Shown in pieces: positions 1 to 9,177 of a stretch of 64,000 bases of DNA. A program made the position numbers and the translations under genes. The notes beneath the pieces are model-generated. The model did no database searches, had not been told where the DNA came from, and saw only the letters and a program-made list of their open reading frames with translations. The DNA is from Pseudomonas fluorescens (GTDB taxonomy: Bacteria; Pseudomonadota; Gammaproteobacteria; Pseudomonadales; Pseudomonadaceae). The stretch is from positions 81,346 to 145,345 of the forward strand of contig NZ_CABVHU010000017.1 of the NCBI RefSeq assembly GCF_902497855.1. The letters run 5' to 3'. The first letter of the stretch is position 1; each line of letters starts with the position of its first letter.

Positions 1-182
1 TTCAAGGCGCTCACCTGAACATGGAGGTCACGGCAGCCACGTTGCCTGCCAGGCCCGCCGGATACTTGCGCCGTTTCCGAGCAATGTCCAACTAATTTTC
101 ACTGCGAAACCACGGAAGACGCTCCTTCCCTTTGCTCCTAGCCTAAGGCCACAACCAACAGCCACAAGGGCGACGAGTCATC

Positions 183-782
183 ATGAATCTGGACAATCTG
201 GGCGTCAGGAAATACTGCACCTTTATCGAAGAAACCTTTATCGAAGGCGGCAAGGACGCCGGCAAGCCGATCACCCTGATCGTCGTCGCCGCCGTGTTGA
301 AGAACCCCTGGGCCGGCCAGGGTTTCGTCGAAAACCTGCGTCCGGAGATCCTGCGCCTGGCCCCGGGCCTGGGCTATGAAATGACCCGCCGCCTGACGGC
401 CCTGATGCCGGGCGGCAAGGTCGAAGCCTTTGGCAAGGCTGCCGCCGTGGGGGTCAATGGGGAGATCGAACACGCCTCGGGGCTGATCCACACCCTGCGC
501 TTCGGCAACCTGTTCCGCGACGCCGTACAAGGCACCGCCTACCTGAGTTTCACCAACACCCGCAACGCTCCTGGCGCCCTGCTCTCCCTGCCGATGGTGC
601 ACAAAAGCGAAACCGGCAAACGCTCGCACTTCCTGACCGCCAACTTCCAGGTCGCCGATGCACCGGGCCCGGACGAAGTGCTGATCGCGATCGGCGCCAG
701 CGACGGCTCCCGTGCGCATCCAAGGATTGCCGACCGCTATCAAGACATGGCGGAGATGGAAGCGGAACAGCCAACGGGCTGA
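183..782 (+). CDS. Amino acid synthesis family protein (DUF1185/AA_synth)
   Basis: The 199-residue product has the look of the AA_synth family (DUF1185), whose members have no firmly established reaction. It begins MNLDNLGVRKYCTF and has the family-like stretches VVAAVLKNPWAG near residue 40 and EVLIAIGASDGSRAHPR near residue 180. There is no signal peptide or membrane segment, so it should be cytoplasmic. It stands 113 bases upstream of the flavin reductase gene on the same strand and is probably co-transcribed with the monooxygenase cluster. The ATG at 183 has only a weak GGGCGACGAG-like ribosome site. Family membership is fairly secure; its role in the neighbouring pathway is inferred from position only. 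Confidence 0.75.
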   Translation: MNLDNLGVRKYCTFIEETFIEGGKDAGKPITLIVVAAVLKNPWAGQGFVENLRPEILRLAPGLGYEMTRRLTALMPGGKVEAFGKAAAVGVNGEIEHASGLIHTLRFGNLFRDAVQGTAYLSFTNTRNAPGALLSLPMVHKSETGKRSHFLTANFQVADAPGPDEVLIAIGASDGSRAHPRIADRYQDMAEMEAEQPTG

Positions 783-895
783 CCCCTGCTCCTTATCACA
801 GCAAAACTTCCACAAATGTCCTCTTGATCGACGCAAGCCCACGCGTTTTCTTCCCCGTAGGCTTGCTCCATACAACAAGAAACAGGAGCACTGCG

Positions 896-1858
896 ATGCC
901 CAGCACCGAGATCAACGCCAACGTTGCAGCCGTCGATCCGGGCGCCTTGCGCCAGGCTTTCGGCACCTTCGTGACCGGTGTCACCGTCATCACGACCCAT
1001 GACGCCGAAGGCAACCCACGGGGCATGACGGCCAACTCGTTCACCTCGGTTTCCCTCGACCCGCCCCTGCTGCTGGTGTGCGTCGGCAAATCGGCGGCCA
1101 GCTACAGTGCTTTCGCAGCCAGCGAACAGTTTGCCGTCAACTTGCTGCATGAAGGACAGGTGGATGTCTCGGGCACCTTTGCCTCCAAGTCGCCAGACAA
1201 GTTCCAGACCGTCAATCACGACACGGTTCACACCGGCGCACCCATCCTCACCGACAGCCTGACCTGGTTCGATTGCACCGTACACCAGCGCATTGAAGCC
1301 GGCGACCACCTGGTACTGATCGGCCAGGTCCGCGCCTTCGGCACCAGCCCCAAGTTGCCACTGTGCTTCTGCCGGGGCCGCTACGGGAATATCCAGGACC
1401 CATTGCCGGCCAGTTGGCTGGACTCGCACAAGATGATCATCGGCTACCTGATCGAAGCCGACGAGGCGATCCTGTTTCGCGCCGATGGCCAAGGCGGCTG
1501 GACCCTGCCCGTGGCCGGCAAGCGCAAGGGCTTCATCGATGCCGGCCAAAGCTCGCTGCCGGTCGAACTGGAGTCGACTTTTCTGTATTCGGCGTTCGAT
1601 GTCGACGACACCGACCCCGGTTACCTGATCTACCGCGCCCAACTCGACAGCCTTGATGTCGAGTTGCCCGACACCCTGCGCTTCTTCCCCCTCGACGACT
1701 TGCCCATCGAGTTGATGCCGGTCAACGAACTGCGCTCGGTGGTGCGCCGCTATGCCCGCGAGCGCCAGAACCAGCAGTTCGGCATTTACACCGGCTCTGC
1801 CGCCAGTGGCCGGGTGGCGATGATCGATAACCGCGTACTGGCTGCCGAATCCCTTTGA
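896..1858 (+). CDS. tgnB: Flavin reductase of a two-component monooxygenase, probably trigonelline monooxygenase reductase component
   Basis: Residues about 1-175 are a flavin-reductase-like domain of the HpaC/RutF type (LRQAFGTFVTGVTVITT, GMTANSFTSVSLDPPLLLVCV). It would use NAD(P)H to make reduced FMN for the LLM oxygenase encoded two genes downstream. The C-terminal ~145 residues look like a Nudix-type fold (GGWTLPVAGKRKG) but I cannot find a Nudix box, so that part is probably non-catalytic. The start at 896 is preferred over in-frame upstream codons because CAGGAG lies 7 bases before it. Known biology: trigonelline degradation in Acinetobacter baylyi uses the same set of families. The tgnB assignment is inferred from context. 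Confidence 0.7.
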   Translation: MPSTEINANVAAVDPGALRQAFGTFVTGVTVITTHDAEGNPRGMTANSFTSVSLDPPLLLVCVGKSAASYSAFAASEQFAVNLLHEGQVDVSGTFASKSPDKFQTVNHDTVHTGAPILTDSLTWFDCTVHQRIEAGDHLVLIGQVRAFGTSPKLPLCFCRGRYGNIQDPLPASWLDSHKMIIGYLIEADEAILFRADGQGGWTLPVAGKRKGFIDAGQSSLPVELESTFLYSAFDVDDTDPGYLIYRAQLDSLDVELPDTLRFFPLDDLPIELMPVNELRSVVRRYARERQNQQFGIYTGSAASGRVAMIDNRVLAAESL

Positions 1859-1880
1859 CCCGCACCCACAGGACTCATCC

Positions 1881-3392
1881 ATGAAAACCACGGTCAGCGC
1901 CCTTGAGGGCAACCGCCTTAACCTGTTCATCGACGGCCGGTTCGTCGCACCTGGCAGCGAAACCTGGGTCGACAGTTTCGACCCCACCACCGGCCAGGCC
2001 TGGTACCAATTCGCCCAGGCCGACGCCAGCGATGTAGGCCGCGCGGTCGCCTCGGCGCAGAAGACTTTCGACGATCCGCAATGGCGCAACATGACGCCTA
2101 CCGCACGGGGCAAATTGCTGTATCGCCTGGCGCAACTGGTGGCCGAAAACGCCGAAGAACTGGCCCTGCTGGAAACCCGCGACAACGGCAAGCTGCTACG
2201 GGAAATGCGTGCCCAGATGAGCGCCCTGCCCGACGCTTACATTTACTTCGCCGGCATGGCCGACAAGCTGCAAGGCGAAACCATCCCGGTCAACAAGCTC
2301 AATCAGCTCAACTACAGCACCCGCGAACCGCTGGGGGTGATCGGCATGATCACCCCGTGGAACTCGCCGCTGATGCTGCTCACCGGCACCCTGGCGCCGT
2401 GCCTGGCCATTGGCAATACCGTGGTGATCAAACCGTCCGAACATGCCAGCGCCTCCACCCTGGCCTTGGCCGAACTGGTGATCGAAGCAGGCTTCCCGGC
2501 CGGCGTAGTCAATGTCGTCACCGGTGACGGCGCCGTCACCGGCGATGCCCTGACTCGCCACCCGGACATCGCCAAGTATGTATTCACCGGCAGCACCGAA
2601 ACCGGCCGACGCATCGCCGGCAATGCCGCGAACAACCTGGTGCCGTGCCAGATGGAACTGGGCGGCAAGTCACCCCACGTGGTGTTTGCCGACGTCGACA
2701 TCGACAAGGCCGTCAATGGCGTGGTCTCCGGCATCTTCGCCGCCGCCGGGCAAACCTGCGTCGCCGGTTCGCGCTGCTTTGTCGAAGCGCCGATCTACGA
2801 CAAATTCGTGGAAGCCCTGGTGGAGCGCACCCAACGCATCAAGGTTGGCCACCCCATGGAGGAACACACCGATATCGGCCCGCTGGCACTGCAAGCCCAA
2901 CTGCAAAAACTCGAAGGCTACATCGCCAGCGGCGTGAAACTGGGTGCTCAGGCGGCCATCGGCGGCAAGCGCCCCAGTGGCTCGCACCTGGCCGAAGGCT
3001 GGTACTTCGAGCCGACGGTGATGGCCAACGCCAGCAACGACATGCCGTTCATGCGCGATGAATTGTTCGGGCCAGTGGTCGGCGTGATGCCGTTCACCTC
3101 GGAAGAACACATGATCAGCCTGGCCAACGACACCCACTACGGCCTGGCCTCGGGCATCTGGACGCAGAACATCGACCGTGCCATGCGCTTCGCCAACCGG
3201 ATCGACGCCGGCACAGTGTGGATCAACACCTACCGCAGTTCGGCCTACATGTCCGCCAACGGTGGCTTCAAGCAGAGCGGTTATGGCCGGCGCGGCGGCT
3301 TTGATGTGATGCGCGAGTTTTCCCGGGCCAAGAACGTGGTCATCGACTATTCCGGCGAGATGCAAGACCCCTTCGTTATCCGCCTGCGCTGA
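1881..3392 (+). CDS. tgnC: NAD(P)-dependent aldehyde dehydrogenase, probable TgnC
   Basis: A full-length ALDH-superfamily enzyme of 503 residues. It shows the NAD-binding segment IGMITPWNSPL, the glutamate loop MELGGKSPHVVF, the catalytic cysteine in AAAGQTCVAGSR and the C-terminal ELFGPVVGVMPF motif. It sits 22 bases after the flavin reductase gene and 18 bases before the LLM oxygenase gene. In trigonelline catabolism TgnC oxidises the ring-opened N-methylformamido-methylene aldehyde/lactone intermediate to the dicarboxylate. The family call is certain; the substrate is inferred from the cluster. Confidence 0.75.
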   Translation: MKTTVSALEGNRLNLFIDGRFVAPGSETWVDSFDPTTGQAWYQFAQADASDVGRAVASAQKTFDDPQWRNMTPTARGKLLYRLAQLVAENAEELALLETRDNGKLLREMRAQMSALPDAYIYFAGMADKLQGETIPVNKLNQLNYSTREPLGVIGMITPWNSPLMLLTGTLAPCLAIGNTVVIKPSEHASASTLALAELVIEAGFPAGVVNVVTGDGAVTGDALTRHPDIAKYVFTGSTETGRRIAGNAANNLVPCQMELGGKSPHVVFADVDIDKAVNGVVSGIFAAAGQTCVAGSRCFVEAPIYDKFVEALVERTQRIKVGHPMEEHTDIGPLALQAQLQKLEGYIASGVKLGAQAAIGGKRPSGSHLAEGWYFEPTVMANASNDMPFMRDELFGPVVGVMPFTSEEHMISLANDTHYGLASGIWTQNIDRAMRFANRIDAGTVWINTYRSSAYMSANGGFKQSGYGRRGGFDVMREFSRAKNVVIDYSGEMQDPFVIRLR

Positions 3393-3410
3393 TTATTCAA
3401 GGAGCACCTT

Positions 3411-4487
3411 ATGAAATTTGCCGTATCCCTGAGCATGGAACGCTTTTCCCCTGACGTGCCCATGCAGACGGTCATGGCCAACCTGCTGGAACTGGCGCAG
3501 ATCGCTGATGAAGGCGGCTTCGAAACCCTGTGGACTTCGGAGCATCACACGCTCGAATGCACCATTGCCCCCAACCCGTTCCAGACCCTGGTATGGCTGG
3601 CCCAGCACACCCAGCGCATTCGCCTGGGCACCGCGACCCTGGCGGCCGCTTACTGGCATCCGATCCGCCTGGCCGGTGAAGCCGCACTGTGCGATCACCT
3701 GACCAAGGGCCGCCTGGAGTTCGGTATCGCCCGCGGCTCTTATCAATACGAATTCGACCGCATGACCCCCGGCCTGCAACAACAGGAAGGCGTGGGCTAC
3801 ATGAAGGAACTGGTGCCGGCGGTGCAAAAACTCTGGGCCGGCGATTACGCCCATGACGGCCACTACTGGAGATTCCCGCTGACGGCCGCCGTGCCCAAGC
3901 CGTTGCAAAAGGATCACCCGCGTATCTGGGTGGCCGCACGGGATCCGGGCACCTTCGATTGGGCCGTGAGCATCGGCGCCAACATTCTCTCCACCCCGCT
4001 CTCGGCCCCGGCGGCGGAAATCGCTGTGCTAGGAGAGAAGTTCAACAAAGCCGTGGCCGACAACCCCCATGTACCGCGCCCGCGCTTCATGATGCAGCGC
4101 CGCACCTGCGTCTACGCCAAGCCTGAGGATTGGGAGCTGCCGGTCAAGCACAGCATGGACTTTGGCCGCGCCTTCGAAAACCTCATGCAGAACGTCGGCA
4201 CCGTGCACAACGGCTTCCCCGAGCCAGTGCCCTTTGAGGCCGTGCGGGGCAAAGAGAACTACAACCCGCAAAACCTGCGGCGCAACCTGATGTTCGGCAC
4301 CCCGGTGGAAATCATTGAAAAGCTGCTCGACTACGAAGCCGCGGGCGTCGATCAGTATTGCCTGGGCCTCACCTTCAACCTGCCGTTCGAATTGCAAAAA
4401 CAGACCCTGCGCCTGTTTATCGATGAAGTGATGCCGGTGTTCGCCGAACGCGAACGTGCCAAACGCCACGACAAGGTCGCGAGGTAA
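3411..4487 (+). CDS. tgnA: LLM-class flavin-dependent monooxygenase, probable trigonelline oxygenase component
   Basis: A luciferase-like monooxygenase of 358 residues. The N-terminal MKFAVSLSMERFSP strand, TLWTSEHHT, a segment on lights of RIRLGTATLAAAYWHPIRLA, and GRLEFGIARGSYQYEFDRM are classic LLM barrel features. Such enzymes use FMNH2 delivered by a partner reductase, here most likely the product of 896-1858. In trigonelline degradation TgnA opens the N-methylpyridinium ring. A strong AAGGAG site precedes the ATG at 3411. The hydrolase gene follows after 5 bases. Family confidence is high and substrate confidence moderate, strengthened by the betaine-type transporter in the same cluster. 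Confidence 0.75.
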   Translation: MKFAVSLSMERFSPDVPMQTVMANLLELAQIADEGGFETLWTSEHHTLECTIAPNPFQTLVWLAQHTQRIRLGTATLAAAYWHPIRLAGEAALCDHLTKGRLEFGIARGSYQYEFDRMTPGLQQQEGVGYMKELVPAVQKLWAGDYAHDGHYWRFPLTAAVPKPLQKDHPRIWVAARDPGTFDWAVSIGANILSTPLSAPAAEIAVLGEKFNKAVADNPHVPRPRFMMQRRTCVYAKPEDWELPVKHSMDFGRAFENLMQNVGTVHNGFPEPVPFEAVRGKENYNPQNLRRNLMFGTPVEIIEKLLDYEAAGVDQYCLGLTFNLPFELQKQTLRLFIDEVMPVFAERERAKRHDKVAR

Positions 4488-4492
4488 TCGTC

Positions 4493-5308
4493 ATGGGCCA
4501 GGTACAACAATTCAGTGTGGCCAATGTCACGCTCAACTATCGCCTCGACGGCCACGGACCACGTCCGCTGGTGTGCATTCATGGGGTCGGTTCGAGCCTT
4601 GAAGCCTGGGGCGAAGTGGTGGCGGGTCTGGAAGACCGGTTCACCGTTCTGACCTTCGATCTGCGCGGTCACGGCCGGTCTTCTCGCACTCCGGGTCGCT
4701 ATGAAATAGACCACTTGGTGGGTGAAACGCTGGCCCTGGCCGATCATGTCGGTTTCAAGCGCTTCGATCTGGCCGGCTTTTCTCTGGGCGGCTTGGTCGC
4801 CCAGTGTCTGGCTCTGACTCACCCGGCGCGGGTTCAGCGCCTGGTGTTGCTGTCGACGGTCGCCGGGCGCAATGCGCAGGAACGCGAACGGGTACAAACA
4901 CGTCTGGCGGCCTTGCAAGCCGGCGAACCGGTAGCGCATTACGAAGCATCGCTGTCGCGCTGGTTGACCGAGGATTTTCAAGCGCGTCACCCTCAAGCCG
5001 TCAACCGTCTGCGGCAACAGAACGCCAACAATGATCCGGGTTGTTATGCGGCGGCGTATCGGGTGTTGGCAGAGTCGGATTTCGCCGACCAGCTCCAGCG
5101 GATTCGCTGCCCGACGCTGATTGCCACGGGTGCCGACGATGCGGGTTCCAACCCGAGAATGGCGGCCTTCATGCACGAGCGCATCCACGGCTCGCAGCTG
5201 AAAATCCTGCCGGGGTTGCGACACTGCATTCTCATTGAAGCGCCGGAACAGGTGGCGAATCTGATGCGCGATTTTCTTGTTGATGAACCGGAGATACAGC
5301 ATGAATAA
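4493..5308 (+). CDS. tgnD: Alpha/beta hydrolase, probable TgnD
   Basis: A 271-residue alpha/beta-hydrolase resembling 3-oxoadipate enol-lactonase. It has the oxyanion-hole segment CIHGVGSSLEAW, the nucleophile elbow GFSLGGLVAQ, the acid region TLIATGADDAGSN and a C-terminal histidine in GLRHCILIEAP. In the trigonelline pathway TgnD hydrolyses the N-methylformamido-methylene succinate to release methylamine, formate, CO2 and succinate semialdehyde. The next gene starts inside its last codons (8-base overlap), showing tight coupling. The stop codon of the preceding gene lies within a GAGGTAA ribosome-binding sequence. Exact substrate is inferred. Confidence 0.7.
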   Translation: MGQVQQFSVANVTLNYRLDGHGPRPLVCIHGVGSSLEAWGEVVAGLEDRFTVLTFDLRGHGRSSRTPGRYEIDHLVGETLALADHVGFKRFDLAGFSLGGLVAQCLALTHPARVQRLVLLSTVAGRNAQERERVQTRLAALQAGEPVAHYEASLSRWLTEDFQARHPQAVNRLRQQNANNDPGCYAAAYRVLAESDFADQLQRIRCPTLIATGADDAGSNPRMAAFMHERIHGSQLKILPGLRHCILIEAPEQVANLMRDFLVDEPEIQHE

Positions 5309-5696
5309 GTCATTGCAGGCCCAGGGTGAAACGGTTCGCCGCCGGGTTCTGGGGAACGCTTACGTCGACCAGGCGCTGGGCAAGGCCGATGATTTCTCTC
5401 GGCCGTTCCAGGACGTGCTCAACGAATATTGCTGGGGCATGGTCTGGACCGATGAAGGCCTGGACCTCAAGCAACGCAGCCTGCTGAACCTCGGCATGCT
5501 CGCGGCGCTGGGCCGCATGGATGAGTTTGGTACACACTTCTGCGGCGCCATCCGCAACGGCCTCAAGGACGAGGAACTGCGCTGCGCCCTGATACAGATC
5601 GCGGTGTACTGCGGAGCACCGGCGGGTGTCGAAGCCTTCCGAGTCGCCCGTAAAGCGCGGGAAAGCATGGATACGGCAGATTCTGCGACCGGCTGA
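5301..5696 (+). CDS. Carboxymuconolactone decarboxylase family protein
   Basis: A 131-residue CMD-family protein similar in layout to PcaC (YVDQALGKADDFSRPFQD, DLKQRSLLNLGMLAALGR, ELGTHFCGAIRNGL, IQIAVYCGAPAGVEAFR). PcaC decarboxylates gamma-carboxymuconolactone, but related proteins act in other catabolic steps. Start ATG 5301 overlaps the end of the hydrolase gene by 8 bases; an in-frame ATG further upstream lies entirely inside that gene and is unlikely. Its place in a trigonelline-like pathway is not accounted for by the steps I know, so the function here is open. Confidence 0.75.
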   Translation: MNKSLQAQGETVRRRVLGNAYVDQALGKADDFSRPFQDVLNEYCWGMVWTDEGLDLKQRSLLNLGMLAALGRMDEFGTHFCGAIRNGLKDEELRCALIQIAVYCGAPAGVEAFRVARKARESMDTADSATG

Positions 5697-5876
5697 CGAC
5701 TCAGCCTTGCGCTCGCCCTGGCGCTCATGCTGTAAGTGCCCCCGCACAACAACAAGAATTTTTCAGATTGCACCTTTACGCCCGAAGCATTTGAAAGACC
5801 ATTAACTGCCAGAAGCCCAAAAATTTCTCTTCATGAAATTTTCCACAGATCGAAAAACAACAATTGGAGGCAATTG

Positions 5877-7085
5877 GTGAGCGAACGACTGAAGATTGAG
5901 AACCTCTACAAGGTCTTCTCCTCGACCCCCGACAGAGCCATGCAGCTCTTGACCGCCGGTGCCAGCAAAGACCGGATCCTGGCCGAGACCGCGACGGTGG
6001 TCGGCCTCAACAACGTGTCGCTGTCTATTCCCAGCGGTGCGATCTACATGATCATGGGCCTCTCCGGTTCAGGGAAATCCACCCTGGCCCGCTGCATCAA
6101 TCGCTTGAACGAACCCACGGCTGGCAAGATCCTGCTGGACGGCAAAGACCTGGTTGCCCTGAACGAAAGTGAGTTGCGGGAGGTGCGACGAACGCGCATC
6201 TCGATGGTGTTCCAGCACTTCGCCCTGCTTCCGAACAAGACCGTGATCGAGAACACCGAGTTCGGTCTCAAGCTTCGCGGCGTTCCTGCCGCCCAGCGGC
6301 GCAAGCGCGCCGAGGAAGTGCTGGCCATCGTTGGCCTGGCCAAGTGGGCCGATCATCACCCCCATGAATTGTCCGGAGGCATGCGCCAGCGGGTTGGGCT
6401 GGCTCGCGCTCTGACCACCGACGCCGATGTGTTGATCATGGACGAAGCCTTCAGCGCCCTCGACCCGTTGATCCGTACGGAAATGCAGGACGAACTGCTG
6501 CGCCTGCAACGCACTCTGAAAAAGACCATTTTGTTTATCACACACGACTTCCAGGAGGCGCTGAAGCTCGGCACGCGCATTGCGATCATGGCGGATGGCC
6601 AAGTAGTACGCGAAGGCACACCCCAGGAAATCGTCGCTAATCCCGGCAGCGACTACGTTGCCGGATTCACCCGCGATGTGGATCGATCACGGCTTTTTGA
6701 TGCGCGCTCAATCATGGAAGCCGCTGGCACTCTGCTGGTCCAGGGCGACATCCGTATCGTCGGCAATGAAAGCGCCAGCGCGTTTGTGCTCAATGCCGCC
6801 GGCAAGGCGATTGGCGTTCTGGATTCGCGCGCACTGCTGGCTGTGGGCGGTGGCGCCGATGCGCAGCAACGCCTGTCTCTGCAGTTTGTCAGCGTACCGG
6901 CCAGCGCCAGGCTGGTAGAAGTGGCGCGATTGCTCAAGCCCGGCCTGCCGGTGGCGGTGGTCGATGATGACGGCGTGTTTGCAGGCACTCTCAACAGTGC
7001 CCACATCCTCGATTGCATCGCCGGCCTGCCTTCCAGCCTCCCGTCCACCCGCCCTTCCGTCTCGGAGGTTGCATACCATGCTTAG
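5877..7085 (+). CDS. Quaternary-amine (betaine) ABC transporter ATP-binding protein, ProV type
   Basis: A 402-residue ATPase of the glycine betaine/proline type. It shows Walker A GLSGSGKST, signature LSGGMRQRVGLARAL, Walker B VLIMDEAFSALDP and the H-loop ITHDFQEAL. The last ~110 residues look like a degenerate CBS-type regulatory region. I choose GTG at 5877 because GGAGG lies 6 bases upstream; an in-frame ATG at 5736 would add residues unlike the family. The permease gene overlaps its 3' end by 8 bases. Trigonelline is a betaine, so this system may import it rather than act in osmoprotection. That is inference from neighbours. Confidence 0.85.
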   Translation: MSERLKIENLYKVFSSTPDRAMQLLTAGASKDRILAETATVVGLNNVSLSIPSGAIYMIMGLSGSGKSTLARCINRLNEPTAGKILLDGKDLVALNESELREVRRTRISMVFQHFALLPNKTVIENTEFGLKLRGVPAAQRRKRAEEVLAIVGLAKWADHHPHELSGGMRQRVGLARALTTDADVLIMDEAFSALDPLIRTEMQDELLRLQRTLKKTILFITHDFQEALKLGTRIAIMADGQVVREGTPQEIVANPGSDYVAGFTRDVDRSRLFDARSIMEAAGTLLVQGDIRIVGNESASAFVLNAAGKAIGVLDSRALLAVGGGADAQQRLSLQFVSVPASARLVEVARLLKPGLPVAVVDDDGVFAGTLNSAHILDCIAGLPSSLPSTRPSVSEVAYHA

Positions 7086-7974
7086 TTCAGAAGACCTCGC
7101 TGTTTTCCCCGTGGACCAATGGATCAGCCAAAGCGTCGAGTGGCTGGGCATTCATTTTCGCCCGATGTTCCAGGCCATTCGCTGGCCGGTAGAACACTTG
7201 CTGGCGTTCAGCGACACGGTGATCCATGCCATTCCGTTTCCGGTGATGGTGCTGCTGATATTCCTTATCGCCTACCGTGCCGCAAGCCTGGGGGTGGCGC
7301 TATTCAGTGCCATAGCCCTGGTGATTATCGCCACGCTGGGGGTGTGGGACGAGGCAATGACCACTCTGTCGCTGATCACCACGGCGATTGTGATCTGCAT
7401 GGTCATCGGCATCCCGGTAGGTGTGTGGTGCGCCCGCAGCGAACGGGTCTGGGCCGTGATGCGGCCGATCCTCGACATTATGCAGACGACGCCGACCTTC
7501 GTGTACCTGGTGCCGGTGGTGATGCTGTTTGGCGTCGGCACCGTATCGGGTGAAGTGGCGGTGGTGATTTCTGCCTGCCCGCCGCTGATCCGCTTTACCT
7601 ACCTGGGCATTCGCATGGTCGAAACCGAACTGGTCGAAGCAGGTCAGGCCTTTGGTGCCGACCGTCGACAATTGCTCTGGGAAATCCAGCTGCCATTGGC
7701 GATACCGACCATTCTTGGCGGCCTGAACCAGACCGTGCTCACCGCCATGGTGATGTCCGTGGTGGTGGCAATGATCGGCGCGGAAGGCCTGGGCCTGGTG
7801 GTATTGCAAGGCTTGGGACGCATGGACGTGGGCCGTGCGGCGGTGGGTGGTATCGCCATTGTATTGCTGGCGATGATGCTCGACCGGATCACCCAGAACC
7901 TGGCGCAACCGACGCCGCGCAAGCGCACATCGCTGTTCAAGCGCCTGTTCGATACCCGCTCGGTGAAAGCTTGA
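7078..7974 (+). CDS. Quaternary-amine ABC transporter permease, ProW type
   Basis: A 298-residue inner-membrane permease with about seven hydrophobic segments. It carries the EAA-type loop VEAGQAFGADRRQLLWEIQLPLAIPTILGG and the family stretch DIMQTTPTFVYLVPVVMLFG. It overlaps the ATPase gene by 8 bases (stop inside the new start region), so the two are translationally coupled. With the ATPase before it and the binding protein after it, it forms a complete ProVWX-like importer. The ATG at 7078 follows a CGGAGG site 8 bases upstream. Confidence 0.85.
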   Translation: MLSSEDLAVFPVDQWISQSVEWLGIHFRPMFQAIRWPVEHLLAFSDTVIHAIPFPVMVLLIFLIAYRAASLGVALFSAIALVIIATLGVWDEAMTTLSLITTAIVICMVIGIPVGVWCARSERVWAVMRPILDIMQTTPTFVYLVPVVMLFGVGTVSGEVAVVISACPPLIRFTYLGIRMVETELVEAGQAFGADRRQLLWEIQLPLAIPTILGGLNQTVLTAMVMSVVVAMIGAEGLGLVVLQGLGRMDVGRAAVGGIAIVLLAMMLDRITQNLAQPTPRKRTSLFKRLFDTRSVKA

Positions 7975-8057
7975 ACAGCACAATCATGAACACCCGTTGT
8001 TGAGCGCTTTTCTTCACTGCTGCCCTTAACCATAACGAGAATAACAAAGAGGAAATC

Positions 8058-9092
8058 ATGATGCGTCCATTCAAAGCCTTGCTTGGATTCGCAACTGCGT
8101 TGTCCCTGGTAGGTATGGCCTGTACTCCGGTATTGGCCGAAGACCTGCCGGGGAGCGGCAAGACCATTCGGTTCGTGCAATCGGAAAGTACCGGCGGCAA
8201 TTACGTACTGACGAAAATCGCCATCGAAGCCAGCAAGCGCCTTGGCTACTCGACCAAGTTGAGTACCGTCAACACCACGCTGTTTTTCCCGGCGGCAGCC
8301 CAAGGCGACCTGGACCTCTCGATGGACGTCACCCTGCCGCAACTGCAACCCAGCTTTGACAAGGTCAAGGCCAACACCGAGGTGGTGGGCTCAGGCTTCA
8401 TTTCGGGCGCTGGTTACAACGGCTACATGATCGACAAGAAAACCGCCGATGCTTACGGCATTACTAGCCTGGAACAAATAAAAGACCCGAAGATCGCCGG
8501 GCTGTTTGGCAAGAATGGCAAGGCCGACCTGATCAGCTGTGATCCGGGCTGGGGCTGCGGTGATGTAGTCGACTACCAGCTCGACAAGTTCGGCCTCAAG
8601 AACACGGTCAACACGGTGCGCGGTAAATATGAAGCGCTGATGTTTGAAAACGTCGCCCGCCTCAAACGTGGCGAACCCGTGTTCTTCTATGCCTGGGCAC
8701 CGTCCTGGATGACCAATACGATGGTGCCGGGCAAAGACGTGGTATGGCTGCCGACACCGTTCGATGCCTTGCCGGGATCAGTGTCCAGTACGGTCTCGGC
8801 GTTGACCCCCGGTGTGATTGGCTGTGCCGGCGGCGCCGACCCTTGCCGCATGGCGATGGCCGCGTGGAACTGGTACGCAATCGGCAACAAGGCATTCGTC
8901 GCAGCCAACCCTGCGATCAAGTCACTCGTGGAGCAGATGGCGTTCTCCCAGGCAACCTGGAGTTATTGGGAAAAAACCATCAGTCAGGACGGCGCGAGCG
9001 AACGCAATATTCGTAAGTTGGCGGATGACTGGATGAGTGAGAACAAGTCGATGATGGATGGCTGGATTGCAACGGCAAAAGTAGCCAAGTGA
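8058..9092 (+). CDS. Periplasmic quaternary-amine-binding protein, ProX type
   Basis: A 344-residue substrate-binding protein of the ProX/OpuAC family. A Sec signal peptide is visible (hydrophobic run to about residue 27, likely cleavage after VLA before EDLPGSG). Mature features include TIRFVQSESTGGNYVLT, SCDPGWGCGDVV and aromatic residues such as FFYAWAPSWM that could form a cation-binding aromatic cage. There are two paired cysteines in CDPGWGC. It follows the permease by 83 bases and is followed by a hairpin. ATG at 8058 or 8061 are both possible; GAGGA precedes them. Confidence 0.85.
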   Translation: MMRPFKALLGFATALSLVGMACTPVLAEDLPGSGKTIRFVQSESTGGNYVLTKIAIEASKRLGYSTKLSTVNTTLFFPAAAQGDLDLSMDVTLPQLQPSFDKVKANTEVVGSGFISGAGYNGYMIDKKTADAYGITSLEQIKDPKIAGLFGKNGKADLISCDPGWGCGDVVDYQLDKFGLKNTVNTVRGKYEALMFENVARLKRGEPVFFYAWAPSWMTNTMVPGKDVVWLPTPFDALPGSVSSTVSALTPGVIGCAGGADPCRMAMAAWNWYAIGNKAFVAANPAIKSLVEQMAFSQATWSYWEKTISQDGASERNIRKLADDWMSENKSMMDGWIATAKVAK

Positions 9093-9105
9093 TCCCATGT
9101 GCCTG

Positions 9106-9132
9106 GCGGTGAGGGGCAGGCTCCCTCACCGC
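9106..9132 (+). terminator. Hairpin after the ProX-type gene
   Basis: A perfect 10-bp stem (GCGGTGAGGG paired with CCCTCACCGC) with a 7-base loop lies 13 bases after the stop codon. It is followed by AAAAAGG rather than a T run, so termination is plausible but not classic. Confidence 0.45.
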
Positions 9133-9177
9133 AAAAAGGTTCGCCGCTAACATTCGTCCCTGCGGAGCTCGTTGACG

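Noticed and set aside
1..18. Possible last codons of an upstream gene (FKALT then stop)
   Set aside because: Too short to support; five codons at the window edge could be chance.
5736..5876. N-terminal extension of the ProV-type ATPase
   Set aside because: The extension has no family similarity and a clear GGAGG precedes GTG 5877.
183..9092. Reading the first cluster as osmoprotection genes because of ProVWX
   Set aside because: The linked monooxygenase, ALDH and hydrolase genes make a catabolic role for the transporter more likely; osmotic use is not excluded.
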